DNA of 64,000 nucleotides, from assembly GCF_003672135.1 (NCBI RefSeq), contig NC_039511.1, positions 12,426,464 to 12,490,463 of the forward strand, read 5' to 3'. The position numbers were made by a program, and so were the translations under genes. Positions within the stretch are counted from its first letter, which is position 1, and the number at the start of each line of letters is the position of its first letter. Source of the stretch: Ooceraea biroi (taxonomy: Eukaryota; Arthropoda; Insecta; Hymenoptera; Formicidae). Of this stretch, positions 46,701 through 60,000 are shown in pieces. Under the pieces are notes generated by a model, which was not told the origin of the DNA, did not search any database, and worked only from the letters and a program-made list of their open reading frames with translations.

Positions 46701-49700
46701 GGTTTCCTGGAAGAAGACCGGGGAACCGCTATCCGACTCGTTCCGGTCACTGGATGCTTTTGGCGCATGATATATGCGCCGTCGCGACGCATCTCGCGTG
46801 CGGATTACGACAATGCGATGGCATACGACGCGGCTCGCGATCATTACGTCACAATCGACGCCAAATCGAGCGCCTGATGACGGTGACTCAGCGAGTTAAA
46901 TCGCGAAGGTAATGCAATTTCTCGCGAGAAACGGCGCCAGGAACTCGCGAGAAGTTCCACGGCGGATACACTCCGAGAGAACACGGCTTACATAAGCGTT
47001 AATCTCGAAAATAGGCTGACCGCTATTTTCGAAAATTGCCGAAAACAGTGCGACTCATCACGCGCTTTATTAACGTCACAAATTTTATCTTGTAATAATA
47101 GATCGTATCGATACCGATTATCAATGTACTCGCGAGGAAGCGCCGAGAAGAAATGAAGGAAACGGAACGAGTCACGGAAAAACATTGCCGGGTTGGTTTT
47201 TTCGAATTTCGCCCCGAGTGCCTGAGAAAAACGTGGATGGAAACGGGTATCGATTTGAAAGGACATTGCCGAGGATAAAACGGGATCCTCCTCGCAGCCG
47301 CGGGTACCGCTTAAACCACTCGCGGGATTGAACCGGCCACCGCAAAAATAGCACGACGGCCGCAACTATAGACTTTGAGGTGTATATAAATAACCAGGAT
47401 TATTTTAATGCCATCGACGGTGAACACGTACTGGTTGTTGTTTGTACATGTATAATATACTCGGGCTGATTATTTTCGTTTGCGCACTACTGTTCGAGGA
47501 AAACAGAATCCCATAAGCGGATACGGTTATCAAATCAGGCTGAAGCGCCAGTAAGTAAATAGCAAGTACTCCAAAAATAGCAATTCTGTGTCGTACGAAC
47601 ACAACAGCGAATAATCTTGTCCTGCATTATCACAAACAAGAGACGAAGATTAAATAGTTCAATATAAAATAAAATGTGAAAAATCGTTACCGGGGATCGC
47701 GATTTTAAGGATCCTGAGAAATCGTGCGTTTTCTCTCGCAAATTTTCCGAGGTCGGGGGCCCGAGATCCGACGTAAGCGCCGCTGTAAATCACTCTCTCC
47801 CCCGAGTTCGTCTTCCACGGCGACGTCGTATGAATTATGAGGCAGATTTCCCGCGGCGAGGGGGAACGCGCGCGTGCGCGCGCGAGATGAATGACGCTGT
47901 AACAGCGACGACGCAGCAGATAACGTCAATTCCACGCACACGACGCACGTTACACGTTACACGACGCCGCCGCTTCGGGATTATTTATAACGCCCCTCGG
48001 AGAAAAGACCGTGTCGGCTCACCGATAACGCTTGCGAAGCCGATCGACGTCACTCTTCGAGAAGAGATATACGGCATTGACCGGTCTGATCTACGCAATC
48101 GGGTTCTCTTGTGATAAGCTCCTTCATAGATCTTCTCTTTGATAGATCCGTCGAAAATCGCTGTGATGTACGAAGTATCTCTGGGAACGAGTCATGTATC
48201 CGAGAAGCTACAATGATGATAATGAAAAACTTTTTTCTTATTAAATATAAAAGCTGTACGAATTTTTTATAAAGCATAAATACAAGATAATAATTACGAG
48301 ATATTTATTACGTTCATAAAAGTCGCGAAAAGGAGATTAGCACGTTGTTATTAGCCAACGTCGGCACGTGAATTTGCAAATATTCGCGTTAATGAGTAGA
48401 CGAGAAACAAGAGGCTCCCATTAACGCGGCAGGTATCTCCACGGAAAGTGGCAATTTCCCAATATGTGTACGCGCGAGTAACTGCCGCCGAATACTTAAT
48501 TATAATGGCGAGCAAGCGATTCCCATTTACGTTCCTGTGTTTTACCCTGAAGGACAACAGTTAATTGGTTGTTTATCGGAATGCATTCGTTCGTTCGTTC
48601 ATTGACGATCGCACTAATTACAATGTCGGCACGTGTATCTTGAAAAAAGGAGCAAATTACATCTTTAGTATGTTTCCTTTAATTTACTTCATCTACACAT
48701 ACACACTTTAAGTAGAGTTAAAGTCAATTGAAGGGATAATTAGCCTATTACGATACAAGAATGTTACATAATTATCAATCTGCTGGTAAATTTTCTTTTC
48801 GCTTGGCGATTGTATATTCGCACAGAATTGTCCAGATACATCAAAATTACTCGGCAACTTCGCGCTTTCGTTCGTTCGAGGCTCCAGGTCGCGTGACACG
48901 ATTCCCTTGAAGGCGAGCAAGTCGCCGCGCAGCCGTTCTCTCGCGAACAATTAAATCCTAAGATTAGCTCAGGACGCCCGTCGTCCGCTCCGGCTTGCTC
49001 CGGTGGGTGAAACCAGTCCGTGAACCGTTGGCAACCGGCCCGAGAGAAACGGGCTATAGCCGTCCACGAGAGAGTATTTTCGTTCCGTTCAGGCTCAACG
49101 GGAATAGAAGGGGGCGTAAAGGGAAAACACGAGCGGCTCTCGAACGTGGTGGATCGCCAAACGGTCCGGCTTCAAGCCAGCGGGAACGGGAGCATCCGCT
49201 AGCGTTAAATCGATAAAATTGTTGGCAGTGCGCGACGACGTAGTGGGTTCTTTGCACGTTAAAAGTGCGGCTTTTATCTTCCCGGTCTCCTATCTTCCGG
49301 CTGGAATTCAATTTTGAGTTATACGTCGGAGAAATTCCTTTGGTAAGTAGAATTGCTTTCCCCGTTGCTATCTCCATTTACATCTAAATGACATGTTTCC
49401 TAATTAATAATTTAATTCCAATCATGATGACGAGAGGGCAGCGTGAACTGCATTCTCCCCGTCGCTCTTGCACAGGGTGGAAATCAGGCCAACAACCCAC
49501 GAGGAACACTCGGGAGCTGCGGGGGCGGCGCGGGGGCGTATCGGGATATCGATCGACCCAGGGCTATTCTGAATAACACCCACACACGTTAAACACGGAC
49601 GCACCGGGGTGGAATCAGGTCGGCGGAAGGAGGCTTCCATGCGAAAGTGCAAAACCAGCTTGCGGTTTTGCTCGAGGCCGATCAGCGAGGAAAGGTTTCC

Positions 49701-52238
49701 CAAGGGTTGCACAAAGTCGATTAAAAATAAGCGATCAACAAACAGATCACAATGAAGAGAAGGTGACTGAATCGTGAAATCGAGGGGGATACATTATGCA
49801 CGTTATTACGAGCGTTGAGTTACGCAACGGATTACTTAAGGAATTCCAAACGTGGAACGGCCACGTCTTATTTTACTCGAAATTCACTCCGTTACGTATT
49901 GATATTTTTTTACACAATACCACGGGAAACAATGAACGTGATGCGTGTCGCATTTCGATAGGTAGAAAGCAACCGTGCACTTACAGCGAGCGCCCGAGCC
50001 AGTCGAATGGTGGAGGAAAGAATGTCGCGACGCGTTAACAAGATTGAGAAATTAAAACTCCGCCTTTGGAATTCGCGGCCATGCCGGAGTGGCATAACGG
50101 GTTCTGCGACGTCGTTTCTTACGCCGCTGCGAGAGAAGTGACGACGCGAAGGACTGACCTCGTTGCACTCGGAGTCGATAACTGCGTCGTTTGTGTTTTG
50201 AAAGTGGTATGCCCACTTAAAGTTAAGTTTAACAGTCGCAAGCGACTCGCGCCGATGTTTCTTTTTTCCTTCGGCTAGTCCTCGTGTAAAACGGGACCGA
50301 AGCCTCCTTACGTGTTCATTCCAAATCCGCTTTATTTTCGGACTTTGTGGAGAAATAGAAATTGGTTTTTTCAAACATGTGTATGTATCGTCATATCATT
50401 ATATGAGATAAGTTACTATATGTTTTCTTTTGCTGGATGGTTCTACTTTTTCTTGGGAAAAATATTCTCTAAAGGCATCATCGACGTTTCCCGGATTTCT
50501 ATCTTCTCGATGTCAAATCTCTTGCACGTTAATTCGAAGCAAACTGAAAATCGATGCTCAACTATCCACTTGCGTTTCGAAGATTTAATCAAGGAGTTTC
50601 CAATTACGACTTAATTATTCGTACTAATGCGATTACAAGACGATACAAAACGGCTGCCGTTAATTTTCCGCAGAATTTTCCGCGACAAAGCGTGTAGAAA
50701 TGCGCTTCCGTGGTGCAATCTTCCGGTCGATGGCCGCCAGTTGGGCGCCGAAGAACCCGCTCGTCTCGCACACGCGAGAGTATTGATTCTCTTCGCAGCT
50801 CGCGTTCGTTCGTTCGTCGCACGAAGAGACGACACCGACGTGACGAGGCGGAGCGGAAAAACCGCGCCTGTTATCAACGGTGATTAGATGCAGAACTAAA
50901 TCGCCTTCGAACCGTCGTCCTTCGGTCCCATCAGGGACTAACCGATTACTTAACTCTGCTTTGGCAAACTGTCAATGACAGGTAGTAATTTCGCGCTACG
51001 ACTCCACCCACGTCGAAATAATATGTACGCGTGGTTTTCGTGACGCTAATGCGCGCTAAAAGGGGACAATTATCATCAGCAGTTGAATTATTAATCGATG
51101 TAAATTACCGTTGTATCATTAACTCGACGTTTCGTCAGCGGAAGTTATCGGCAAACGACGTGCGGTAATCGATAATCAATACGGGGACCTCGAGCTTTCT
51201 AGTCTCAAGCGGAGTTATGACATTTCCAATTTCCTAATGACCACGTTTTCTTTTCCATCGGTGTTTATTTATCCAAGTTAAAAACCCGTTCACGACCATT
51301 AGCAACGCGTCTCATTTGCGACGCGTGGCGTGGAAGGATGGAATATTACATCGCCATTTATGGCACTGGACAAGATTTACCTCGGCTGCTTAACGCGGCC
51401 CGTCGTGTCACTCGCGTGCACGAGTTGTTATTTCGACGTGAATTGTCTCCCCTTTTGCCGTCATGTCAGTCTTTCCCCGAGCGCGAACCGCAGCTGGCAC
51501 ACGCATTCAGACGCACAACGAAACCGTCGTTTTTTCTATACTGCGTAATTCGATATTGCGACATACAGTCTCTTTCTTTCTCTTCAGGTCGCTGGCTTTC
51601 TCGGAACGAAATCCTGGTGAAAGCGTCTCTCCGAGGGTCGTCACGGATGTAACGGAAGAACGGAATTACGCAGCTTCTCGTTAGGCGAAAGACGAGGCAA
51701 ACCAGTCATAAACGATACTCAAAAATATCGTGTACCTGGGAGGAAACAGAACGACAACACCTAGACTCGTTGCGAAAGTGACGACGCGTGGTTACTTGTC
51801 GTTTTGCAATTCTTAAGACTCTCCTTCGCGCGACATCGCGTTCTCGATCATCTCGATAATATAAGGATACGTTGTTTAGTAAACATTTGCATCGACGAAT
51901 AATTGAAACTGTAAAAAGCGTTATCGATAATCGCAGAATGAAACTAGATTCCGCCGAGAATCGATTTAAGATTTCAGATGGGGCGCTTTGACACTCATCC
52001 TCTCCGTGCTAATTTCATGCGGATTTCACCGCGACTCTTTTTCGTTCCACGCACGCATCCGAGAAAGAGACCGCCGACCGAGCAGCAACAGCGGCGTCGG
52101 TGATTGCCCTAACTCACTCGCGCAGGAATCTCGCGCCAACCCTTTCGTCGATACGTTGAGCCACGTTCACTGTCGCTGCCGCTCGCCCACTCTCACTCAC
52201 AGAAACAGAGTCGCAATAAATAAATGTTTTCGACTTAC
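43724..52238 (-). other. Probable long first intron of pinocchio
   Basis: If the 5' exon at 52239-52448 belongs to pinocchio, this is an 8.5-kb intron. It is less AT-rich than most of the window, with many CpGs and many overlapping short ORFs on all frames. None shows a domain or paired splice sites. It includes a (CGT)n run at about 45,607-45,628, a 22-A run at 46310-46331 and a short palindrome ACGTCAATAAATTGACGT at about 46,580. Likely regulatory sequence. Confidence 0.4.
46310..46331. repeat. Poly-A run (22 nt)
   Basis: Uninterrupted A run. I see no retroposed gene sequence directly upstream. Confidence 0.9.
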
Positions 52239-52448
52239 ATCTCCTCCTCGATCGTATCCTCGGAAAACGGAGCCTCACGCTAGCGCACCAGCTGCGACAC
52301 TGATCCGGACGTAAGCGTCGGATGCTTGCGAAACGAACTCTTGGCGTCCTAATAACGGTCGCAATGAGCGGAAATCGAATGAGGCGTTCAGAGGTAAACG
52401 TTGGAGGAACTGGGCAGCAAGACACTCCACGACGTCGCGGAACGAACT
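52239..52448 (-). other. Candidate non-coding first exon of pinocchio
   Basis: It starts at an initiator (TCAGTT, A at 52448) and ends at a consensus donor AT|GTAAGT (GT at 52238-52237). No long ORF opens with ATG inside it. Same strand as pinocchio, whose first coding exon needs an upstream exon. The linkage is inferred; no other minus-strand gene in between competes for it. Confidence 0.5.
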
Positions 52449-52480
52449 GAGCAACGCCGTCGGGCGGGGTCCTTATATAA
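52448..52480 (-). promoter_or_regulatory. TATA box plus initiator core promoter
   Basis: On the minus strand TTATATAA (52480-52473) is followed at the canonical distance (about 30 nt) by TCAGTT with its A at 52448. The pair is embedded in GC-rich sequence, which makes a chance TATA less likely. Confidence 0.6.
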
Positions 52481-53541
52481 CCGCGGTGTAGGTTGGACGA
52501 TGGTGGGATGATGTCGAGAGTGGGAGAAGCGCGGCACGAATGCCTCATTTGCCGACGCAGCGCAGTATGCGTTCGTTCGTGCAGCATAGCGGTTCTCAAT
52601 GCGCGGCTCCAATGTCCCTGATGCTACCTTGCTTTTTATATTATTTGTCACAATTTCGAAAATTATTATATAAATAAATAAAAATGTAATATGTAAACAA
52701 AATCATGTTAAAAGACAATTACGTTAAATTATTTTACATACTTGCATATTTTAATTTAAATGATATTTAACATTTAAATATCATTTAAATCTTGAAAATG
52801 AGAAAATTCTAATTAATTTGAAAAATGTTATTGTAATAAAATTGTAAATAATTTTAATATGCTGTAAATATAATACTTTGGCTTCAATTTCACAGAGAAT
52901 AACGTTGTTAATGTACATCTTGCAATTTTAGCATACTGTAGAAAGAAGTTAAGGAAGGAAACCGATCACAAAACATCTCGGCTCCATTCACTGGAAAAAG
53001 AACTGGAAGCAATAGAGTCTTATCTACGACTTGAACACGTATTATTTTTTATTTCCGCCGACGCGAATGGTGTTCCAGCTCAGTGGTCTTCATAGTTCGT
53101 GGAACGGATATCGAGTTATCGATTTCCTGCCGAAGCGAACGACTTTGCGTGTCAGTTCGCACGTTGCAGTAGCAGCTTTCTCAAAGAACGATGCTCGGAT
53201 CCTTTATAAAATAAAATACAGATCATGGGAAAAGTTCGTCAGATCACCTTCGAGACCTTTGCGAGGTGGAACGTGAATTCTTAACAACAAGAATAGAACA
53301 AGGAAGCATATTTCAAGAAACAGACTCTCACCTTCCTTTGCAACATGGTTTGACATTCTCAAATGTCTAGAAAGCATCGGGATGCAATCGGGGTATAATT
53401 TATAATGACAATAACATTTATAGTGAGAATGCTAAAGTCGTCGAACGCGTTCAAGATGGACGAAGATCTTACAATTCTAGCAGACTTTAGTTTTCGCCTG
53501 ATGATTCCTTTGATTATACAAAAGATATTAGAAAAAGGATA
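52481..53541. other. Intergenic upstream of the pinocchio promoter
   Basis: GC-rich to about 52,620, then AT-rich. No gene is supported; ORFs are short and lack domains. Confidence 0.5.
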
Positions 53542-54448
53542 GAGGAGAATCCCCTATTATGAGATATGCTCCTAATATGAGATACTGGAGTTTCTGTTAA
53601 ACTAGTGAGTACCATCTGTTAATTCCACCATAAACTTATTACTCTTGGTGTAAAATATATTTAGTGAAAAATTCATTGTTCGTTATTGCGTTTAGCTTTT
53701 GCAAGAAAAGGTTTGTGAAATTGTGAACATGTCAAAGGAACTTAAGGTAAGTCTTTAAACCTTGTTTATTACATAATAAAGAAATGGTTGGCAATAAATT
53801 CAGTATGCAATGATAGAGTAGAATTGTAGTAACAGGAAAATACGCGATTTGTTGAATTGCTTAATTGTAGAGGTTAGATTTCATGATCGCGGAACCGTTA
53901 GGCGCGTGGCTCGTATAATGAGATATTCAGGGTACTCTTAATATGAGATAATTATTGCTCGAATATGAGTATGTAGTGTAATAAAAAGAAAGAAAATACT
54001 ACGTTAAGGTTAAAGAAAAGTTAATACGAATTTATATTACGAATTTTTGTGTATTTAATTTTTATAGAATCTGACTATGGAGGTTAGAGAAACGAGGAAG
54101 CGTTGACAGTGGAATCGTGAAGATTTGGCGAAGGCTGTGGCAGCAGTATTTTTATAAAAATATCTAATAAAGTTTTTTACTTGCAATACTGATGTATTTT
54201 GTACTTTTAACACCGATTTCTCAAGGTATCTTATATTAGGAGCACACTTTCGCGATCTTGCGTAAAGCTCTTTTTCAAATTTTTTTAATTTTCAGAAAAA
54301 ATAATATTTAAATTAGATTTTTCATTTCACCAACCTAAAGCTTATTAAATTCTCTTCAAGAGAACGTATTACATTTTTAAATTCTGCCTATAGATTTCCT
54401 TACATTCGGCAAAATCGATATGGTATCTCGTAATCGGGGACTTTCCTC
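53542..54448 (+). mobile_element. Pogo/Tigger-type element with transposase relic (907 bp)
   Basis: Terminal inverted repeats begin GAGGARARTCCCC and agree at about 21 of 25 positions. They are flanked by TA on both sides (53540-53541 and 54449-54450). Inside, the motif ATATGAGATA or its complement recurs about six times, both near the ends and in the middle. A plus-strand stretch at about 54,090-54,160 codes RETRKR, a stop, then QWNREDLAKAVAAV, which resembles the N-terminal helix-turn-helix (Psq/CENP-B type) of pogo-family transposases. An in-frame TGA interrupts it and a second stop follows within 3 residues, so no active enzyme is encoded; the rest of the transposase is missing. Confidence 0.7.
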
Positions 54449-56980
54449 TATTAATTTCGCATGTATCTCATGTATTACCTACGTTATATTAAAATGAAAT
54501 AATCCTGATAAGTAATTTTCTTTTTAATTAATTAAAACCTATTTGCTGTAAAAAAATTAATAAAACTAATAATGGTATTAAGAAGTAAAAAACAAGATTA
54601 CGTGCTTTAGAAATTAAAAACATCAATTTAATACTTGCACATTATATACAAATATTAAATAATAGTCGAACCAAATTATCAATAAATTTCTCATTATTTT
54701 CAAATTGTGAAAACTCGGATTAAGAAGTAATGCTTTTCGGAATTTTAACCAGATAAACCCAAGGAAAATTAGAGAAAACGCAGCGAAATCTAATATGGTT
54801 ACTATTAATAGCAATAATTTAAAATATATGCGACTTATCGCTTCTTGAAATAATTGATAATTACAAACCACAAATATGTAGATATGAGGCACGTGAGTAC
54901 GTTCTGAATACGTTCAAAATTTGTGTATCGTCATGTGGCTAGACGTTTACATGACACGTATACGTTCTATGTCACAAATTCTGATTATTATCTATAACAT
55001 TGCGTCGATAAAAGATACAGAATTCGAAGGCGGATGTCGGTGCTTCTGTCCCGAATGTTGTTAAATCAACCGGATGACGCAGGAAACAAACATCGCAGAT
55101 ATAATATCTGCGTTGCTCCAATCTGTCAGATGATTTCCTATCGAGCATGTTTTCGTCGACGCCTTATAATAATAATCATCACCGATTTTGCAACGCGTGC
55201 ATTTGCGTGTGACACACGTCAAGCCGACGCGCGCTCGACGTAAGTCCGCCGCTCGTAAACTCAGGCGGATCGTGCGCCTTAATATCGAGGTCCACTTCGC
55301 TACTTCGATCTCTAATTAATTACTAGGCGAATCGCGTGATCGTGTATACGTGATGCACGTGGTGTCGAGAGGTTGAGGAAACGGGAAAAAATGGACTTTC
55401 CTTCTACGATTCGCGAAATCTCCCGCTTTCCCTATGTATAATTAACACGTGCGCGCGTACGACGATGTCACGTGGCTTTAAGCGACGCGTAATGATTCTA
55501 CGTGGAAAATGTTAGAGGTCTGTATTATAGTGCGATCGTTAAAAGTATCTCTCGGTGAATCCCGAGACTATGCGAGCATTGCAGCTAGGGTCCAAACCCA
55601 ACGCAGCTCAGTGGTCATATTTTATCCCAAGGCCATCCCATCCCATATTCTTCCAACAGGACTAAAATGTGTGTTCAGGTATAGGACTCACATGGTCCCC
55701 GTGGGTGCGACAAGGCGCATAAAGATGTCATTGACTGAAGAGTTCAAAGATTCACCGCTTATTGGTGAGAAGTTTGACCGAGTGGATGTGCTGTCACGCT
55801 AAATTGCTCATCTTGCGAGGGATCTATTGCCGGATTTTTCCACCGCCCGTTTCAGGGTGATTTTGATGGGTCAAAACATTGCTGTAGAAGCGAGATCGCA
55901 GGAGCGGTCTGAGGACGGCGAGCATTAGTTGTGCGAGCATTGCAGGCCTTATGATACCTGAAGTTCTTCAAGTCAAGCAAAGTGCAAAGGATCTGCAACG
56001 TGCATAGGGTAGGATAGGCTCTTGTGAAATTTTTATCTTCGACTATCTCCAACAGGCTCTAAGTGCACTTTGGTTGATCTATAATTACAATATATAAAGC
56101 CTCAATATATAAAGTCCTCAGTCTTTCCTCCGCAATGAGAGAAAACTTCGCCTACGAGCTTCGTTTGGTAGTAGTAGTGTTTCTGCAACTCTCGTTAAAA
56201 GTTCCAGACAAGAGTTAGTCATAGAAAATTATGGATTTTAGAAATATATTTCAACCTGACATATTATATGAGCAAGTATCGCAACAAAGTTGAATTTGAC
56301 AACGGACCTCGCGTCAAGTGCTCTCGGGAATTCCCCTTTCTGTATCATTTTCGCAACAATAAAAATATTAACTAATCCATCAAACGATAATCAGATCCAA
56401 AAGTATTTGCATCAGATACGATCGCATCGTATCAAGTCTTCATAAGATTCTTGCACATGATAATGCGCGGTTCCACAATGATATCGTAACTTTGCAATTG
56501 TGATAACACGCATTTCATCGACGAAAACGTGACGACGATCACTCTTCGATAAATGATCAACCAGTGATCGTTCTTGCGGCGAATTACGGCACGCTCAACG
56601 CGCATTCCGCTCCCGATTGTCGCACGTGTGCCCGCAATCTGCGAATTTCACGAAGGGAAACCCACGGAAACGCACCCGCGAATCCGTGGGTGGTTGATGA
56701 ATTGATTATGCGGAGCCACGTGCAAAAGAACTGTTCAACTATAGGTGTGCACGCGCGTGGGCGTGCGCGACAAAATGGACTGCCACGTGCGGCATTCGTC
56801 GTAAATGAGCTACACGTGGGAACACGTGCCAACAACGTTGGCAGTGTTGGCGATCCACTTGCACTCGCACGGGGCAATTGTGCGAATCATCGGAGTGGCG
56901 CTTTATTTTTATTTACGAGATACTCCGACGCGCGATGCGTCTTTATCTTCCGAGCGAAGCTTGGAGATCACGCAACGACT

Positions 56981-57011
<31 letters not shown>
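56981..57011. repeat. (CT)n(CA)n compound microsatellite
   Basis: A short CT tract runs directly into about ten CA units, followed by a poly-T stretch at about 57,022. Confidence 0.9.
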
Positions 57012-60000
57012 AAATTCTTCTTTTTTTTTAATCTCAACGCAATATCGAACGGAAGTATGTATAATCTGAGCGCAGACGCCGGTGTAATAATACACCAAAT
57101 CGATATCGCAGTTATCAAGTTCAGCGTGACGTCACGGAGAGGATCCTGCGAAGCAGATCAAGAACGTCAGTGATTCTTTACAATCTAGTAACTTAAAACA
57201 ATGACGTAGTAAATTCAATGACGTGATGGAATATTAACAGGGCTCTTGTATTAATAGATAATAGAAGAGCGCGAGAGCTCTAGTTTTAGCAAAGGCTTGT
57301 AGTTTTACAAGAATGAAGGCGCGTTTTATCGCGTACTGGCCGTATGTCTGAATCGCAAATTTGCACAGTAGTACGGCAATGACGACACTTGTACAAACAA
57401 CATTAACGTCTCACTGTGTGTATAATTACAATTATTTAATATTGTCAAATAATGACTTGTCAATATAGATCTCTCTTGCAAATGGTCAACTGGAAATTTT
57501 ATCGTACTTCGTTCAGAAATATCAATTCTCGATAGCTTATCGGTATATAATTGCATTTATATGTATAAAAACATTGCAGATATCACTACAATAATATCGC
57601 AAATATTATTCTTTAATTTCTCAAAGTTTTTGCTTCAGCAGCAGCAATATATTAAGCAAGTAAAACTACAGAAATTACAATACTTATTTTAAATAAATTG
57701 AGAGAGAAAGAGAAAGAATAATAAAACAACTAAAGGCTTGAAAATGTAATTACACATACATGTATTTGCCATTGATTGATCCTCTTTGCGGATAACATCA
57801 AACAATCAGCTCACGAGTCATTGGTTACCGCAATCATCATGTGGGTGGCGCACTCGCAATTAATGCACCGATTGTTCTCTCGCAGTTGATTATCCGAATA
57901 GTATACGATCCTGTACGTGAAAAGAGCCGGCGATCGAGAGCCGGCGGGCAATAATTTAGCGCGTAATAAAAGCCGCGCCGTATCTCGTTCCCGTGATCGT
58001 CTCGACCGCGATATCGCGCAGCAATAATTATTCACGCTGTTCTTTGCGCCCCTCATGTGATAAGATCACGTGAGAAGAGCCGGCGGTCTCGTGACCGTCG
58101 GAGATTAATACATTTTTTTCATCCTGCACTTTCGTAACGAGAGCGTCACGTATTATTAACTCGGCGAGACTCTCGACGCGATCGAAGTTCGATCGATAAA
58201 TCTCCGAAAAAACCCGTGTGAAAGCTTGAAAAAATTCATCAGCGGTTAGACACCTTGTATTTATATTTTCGAGATTAAAATTTATTTCTCTTCTCTCTCC
58301 CCGAGGGAATTTATGAGACAATGTTAGTGTATGTAAAACTGAATGCAATACGCAACAATATTATTCCACGTAAATTTTATGCGAAGAACTTTCCGTGAAG
58401 TGTAAAAAAAAGTGTCTCTTTAGAAACGCACACACACTGCGACGTCACTGATTTAAAACATTATTTGTACAGCTTCCGTTCTGACTTTCTGATAATATGC
58501 ACAGCATCAACGATGCGTCACTGTTGCGCAGCATACAATTCGTATATTTATGTGGTTTATATAGATTTTCTTTGAAGAAATGACGATACACAATCGATCC
58601 TGTCCTGCGAGTTTTAAATTGCGATTGCGTCGTTACGTAAAATGCATACATCGGCATGCGTGTAACCACGATCGTTTTCTAATGCGTTCTTACGTCACGA
58701 CGGCCTGTATACGACAGCTTTCGTTATCACAATGCGGAGCGATCGTAAGCACAATTTATGAAAAAGATACATACGAATACGAGCACCTCAGTGTACATTC
58801 GCTTCAAAATAATCATTATAATAGTCATCGTGAACGTCATCGGCGATGGTAAATTGCGCACGATGAATATTATTGACATTTCAAATAAAGATAGCATGTC
58901 ACAACTATAAAATATGAGAGAGAGAGAATTCTGTTTTATAAAATATGGAAAATACGATCTACAATAAATCTTTAATAAATAATTAATAAATCTTGCAATG
59001 TTTTCAGAGATATAATGCCGTCGCTTTATTCTCCAATGCTGGATGCGATGTCTGAGGAACCTGCTATCCGTATATAATACGATAAAAATGTATCACGCGG
59101 CAAAAGAGAATACGAGAAGTCATTGTTTACATGCCTCTACATTTCGTGGTAAGATCTAATCGTTTTATCATGAACTTGGCAATGTAGTAAGTTGCATTTC
59201 CGTTTTATCGCTATGTAGACCGGCAATTTCGCGAGCAGACGGAAAATTACGAGACCGATCAAGCTACAAAAGGACCGTAAAAGCACCCGTAAATAATGCG
59301 TCGAGCCAAGGACGGGACAGGTTGAAATTTGAAGAAGTGCACAGAACGCATCTGAGCAGACCACACGCCGGCCTTGAGCGGGATCGAATAATGCGGTACA
59401 TGACTTGAGCGGATCAGCAACGTCGCTCAACAACAATTTCGATAATTAACGACCGGCCACGAAGGCCTCTGATTTCCCACCGAACTCCAGATCCGGCGGG
59501 TGAAACAAACAGATAAACCTGCATCGGTCGTGTGCGATTTACTCGCGGATCAATTTTGTTGATTCCTCGCTCATCAATCTTTGAAGATAGATAGTAGAAG
59601 ATAGATCGAAGAAGATCTTAAGAGTTTAATTTCAGACAAAGTTTTCTTCAAGATAATACCAAAATGCTCATCAATTTTGTTTTTCGAAATTAAAAAGTAA
59701 GTTAGACCTCTCAATTAAATTGCGACATTCAAATGTCATGTGTCTACATAGATTTAAATAAAGAAGACTATTATTTTGGAAAGCACGCGACGTGTCAAAA
59801 AGATATTAAGTATAAATTTTCGGATAAAAATGGAAACTGTTCAAAAATTTACGATATTTTCGGAGACAATACTTTCCCATCGGATGGAAAAATTCGACCG
59901 AATCAGGGAAAAGTAATGCGACCAAGAAGCTAGAAAAATAATTTGTTTAATACCAATTAGAAAAGAGAGAGATAGTAGTTAGAAAATACAAAATTGCGCA

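Noticed and set aside
55509..55802. 97-residue plus-strand ORF resembling a possible TE protein fragment
   Set aside because: I could not match it to any reverse transcriptase, gag or transposase motif.
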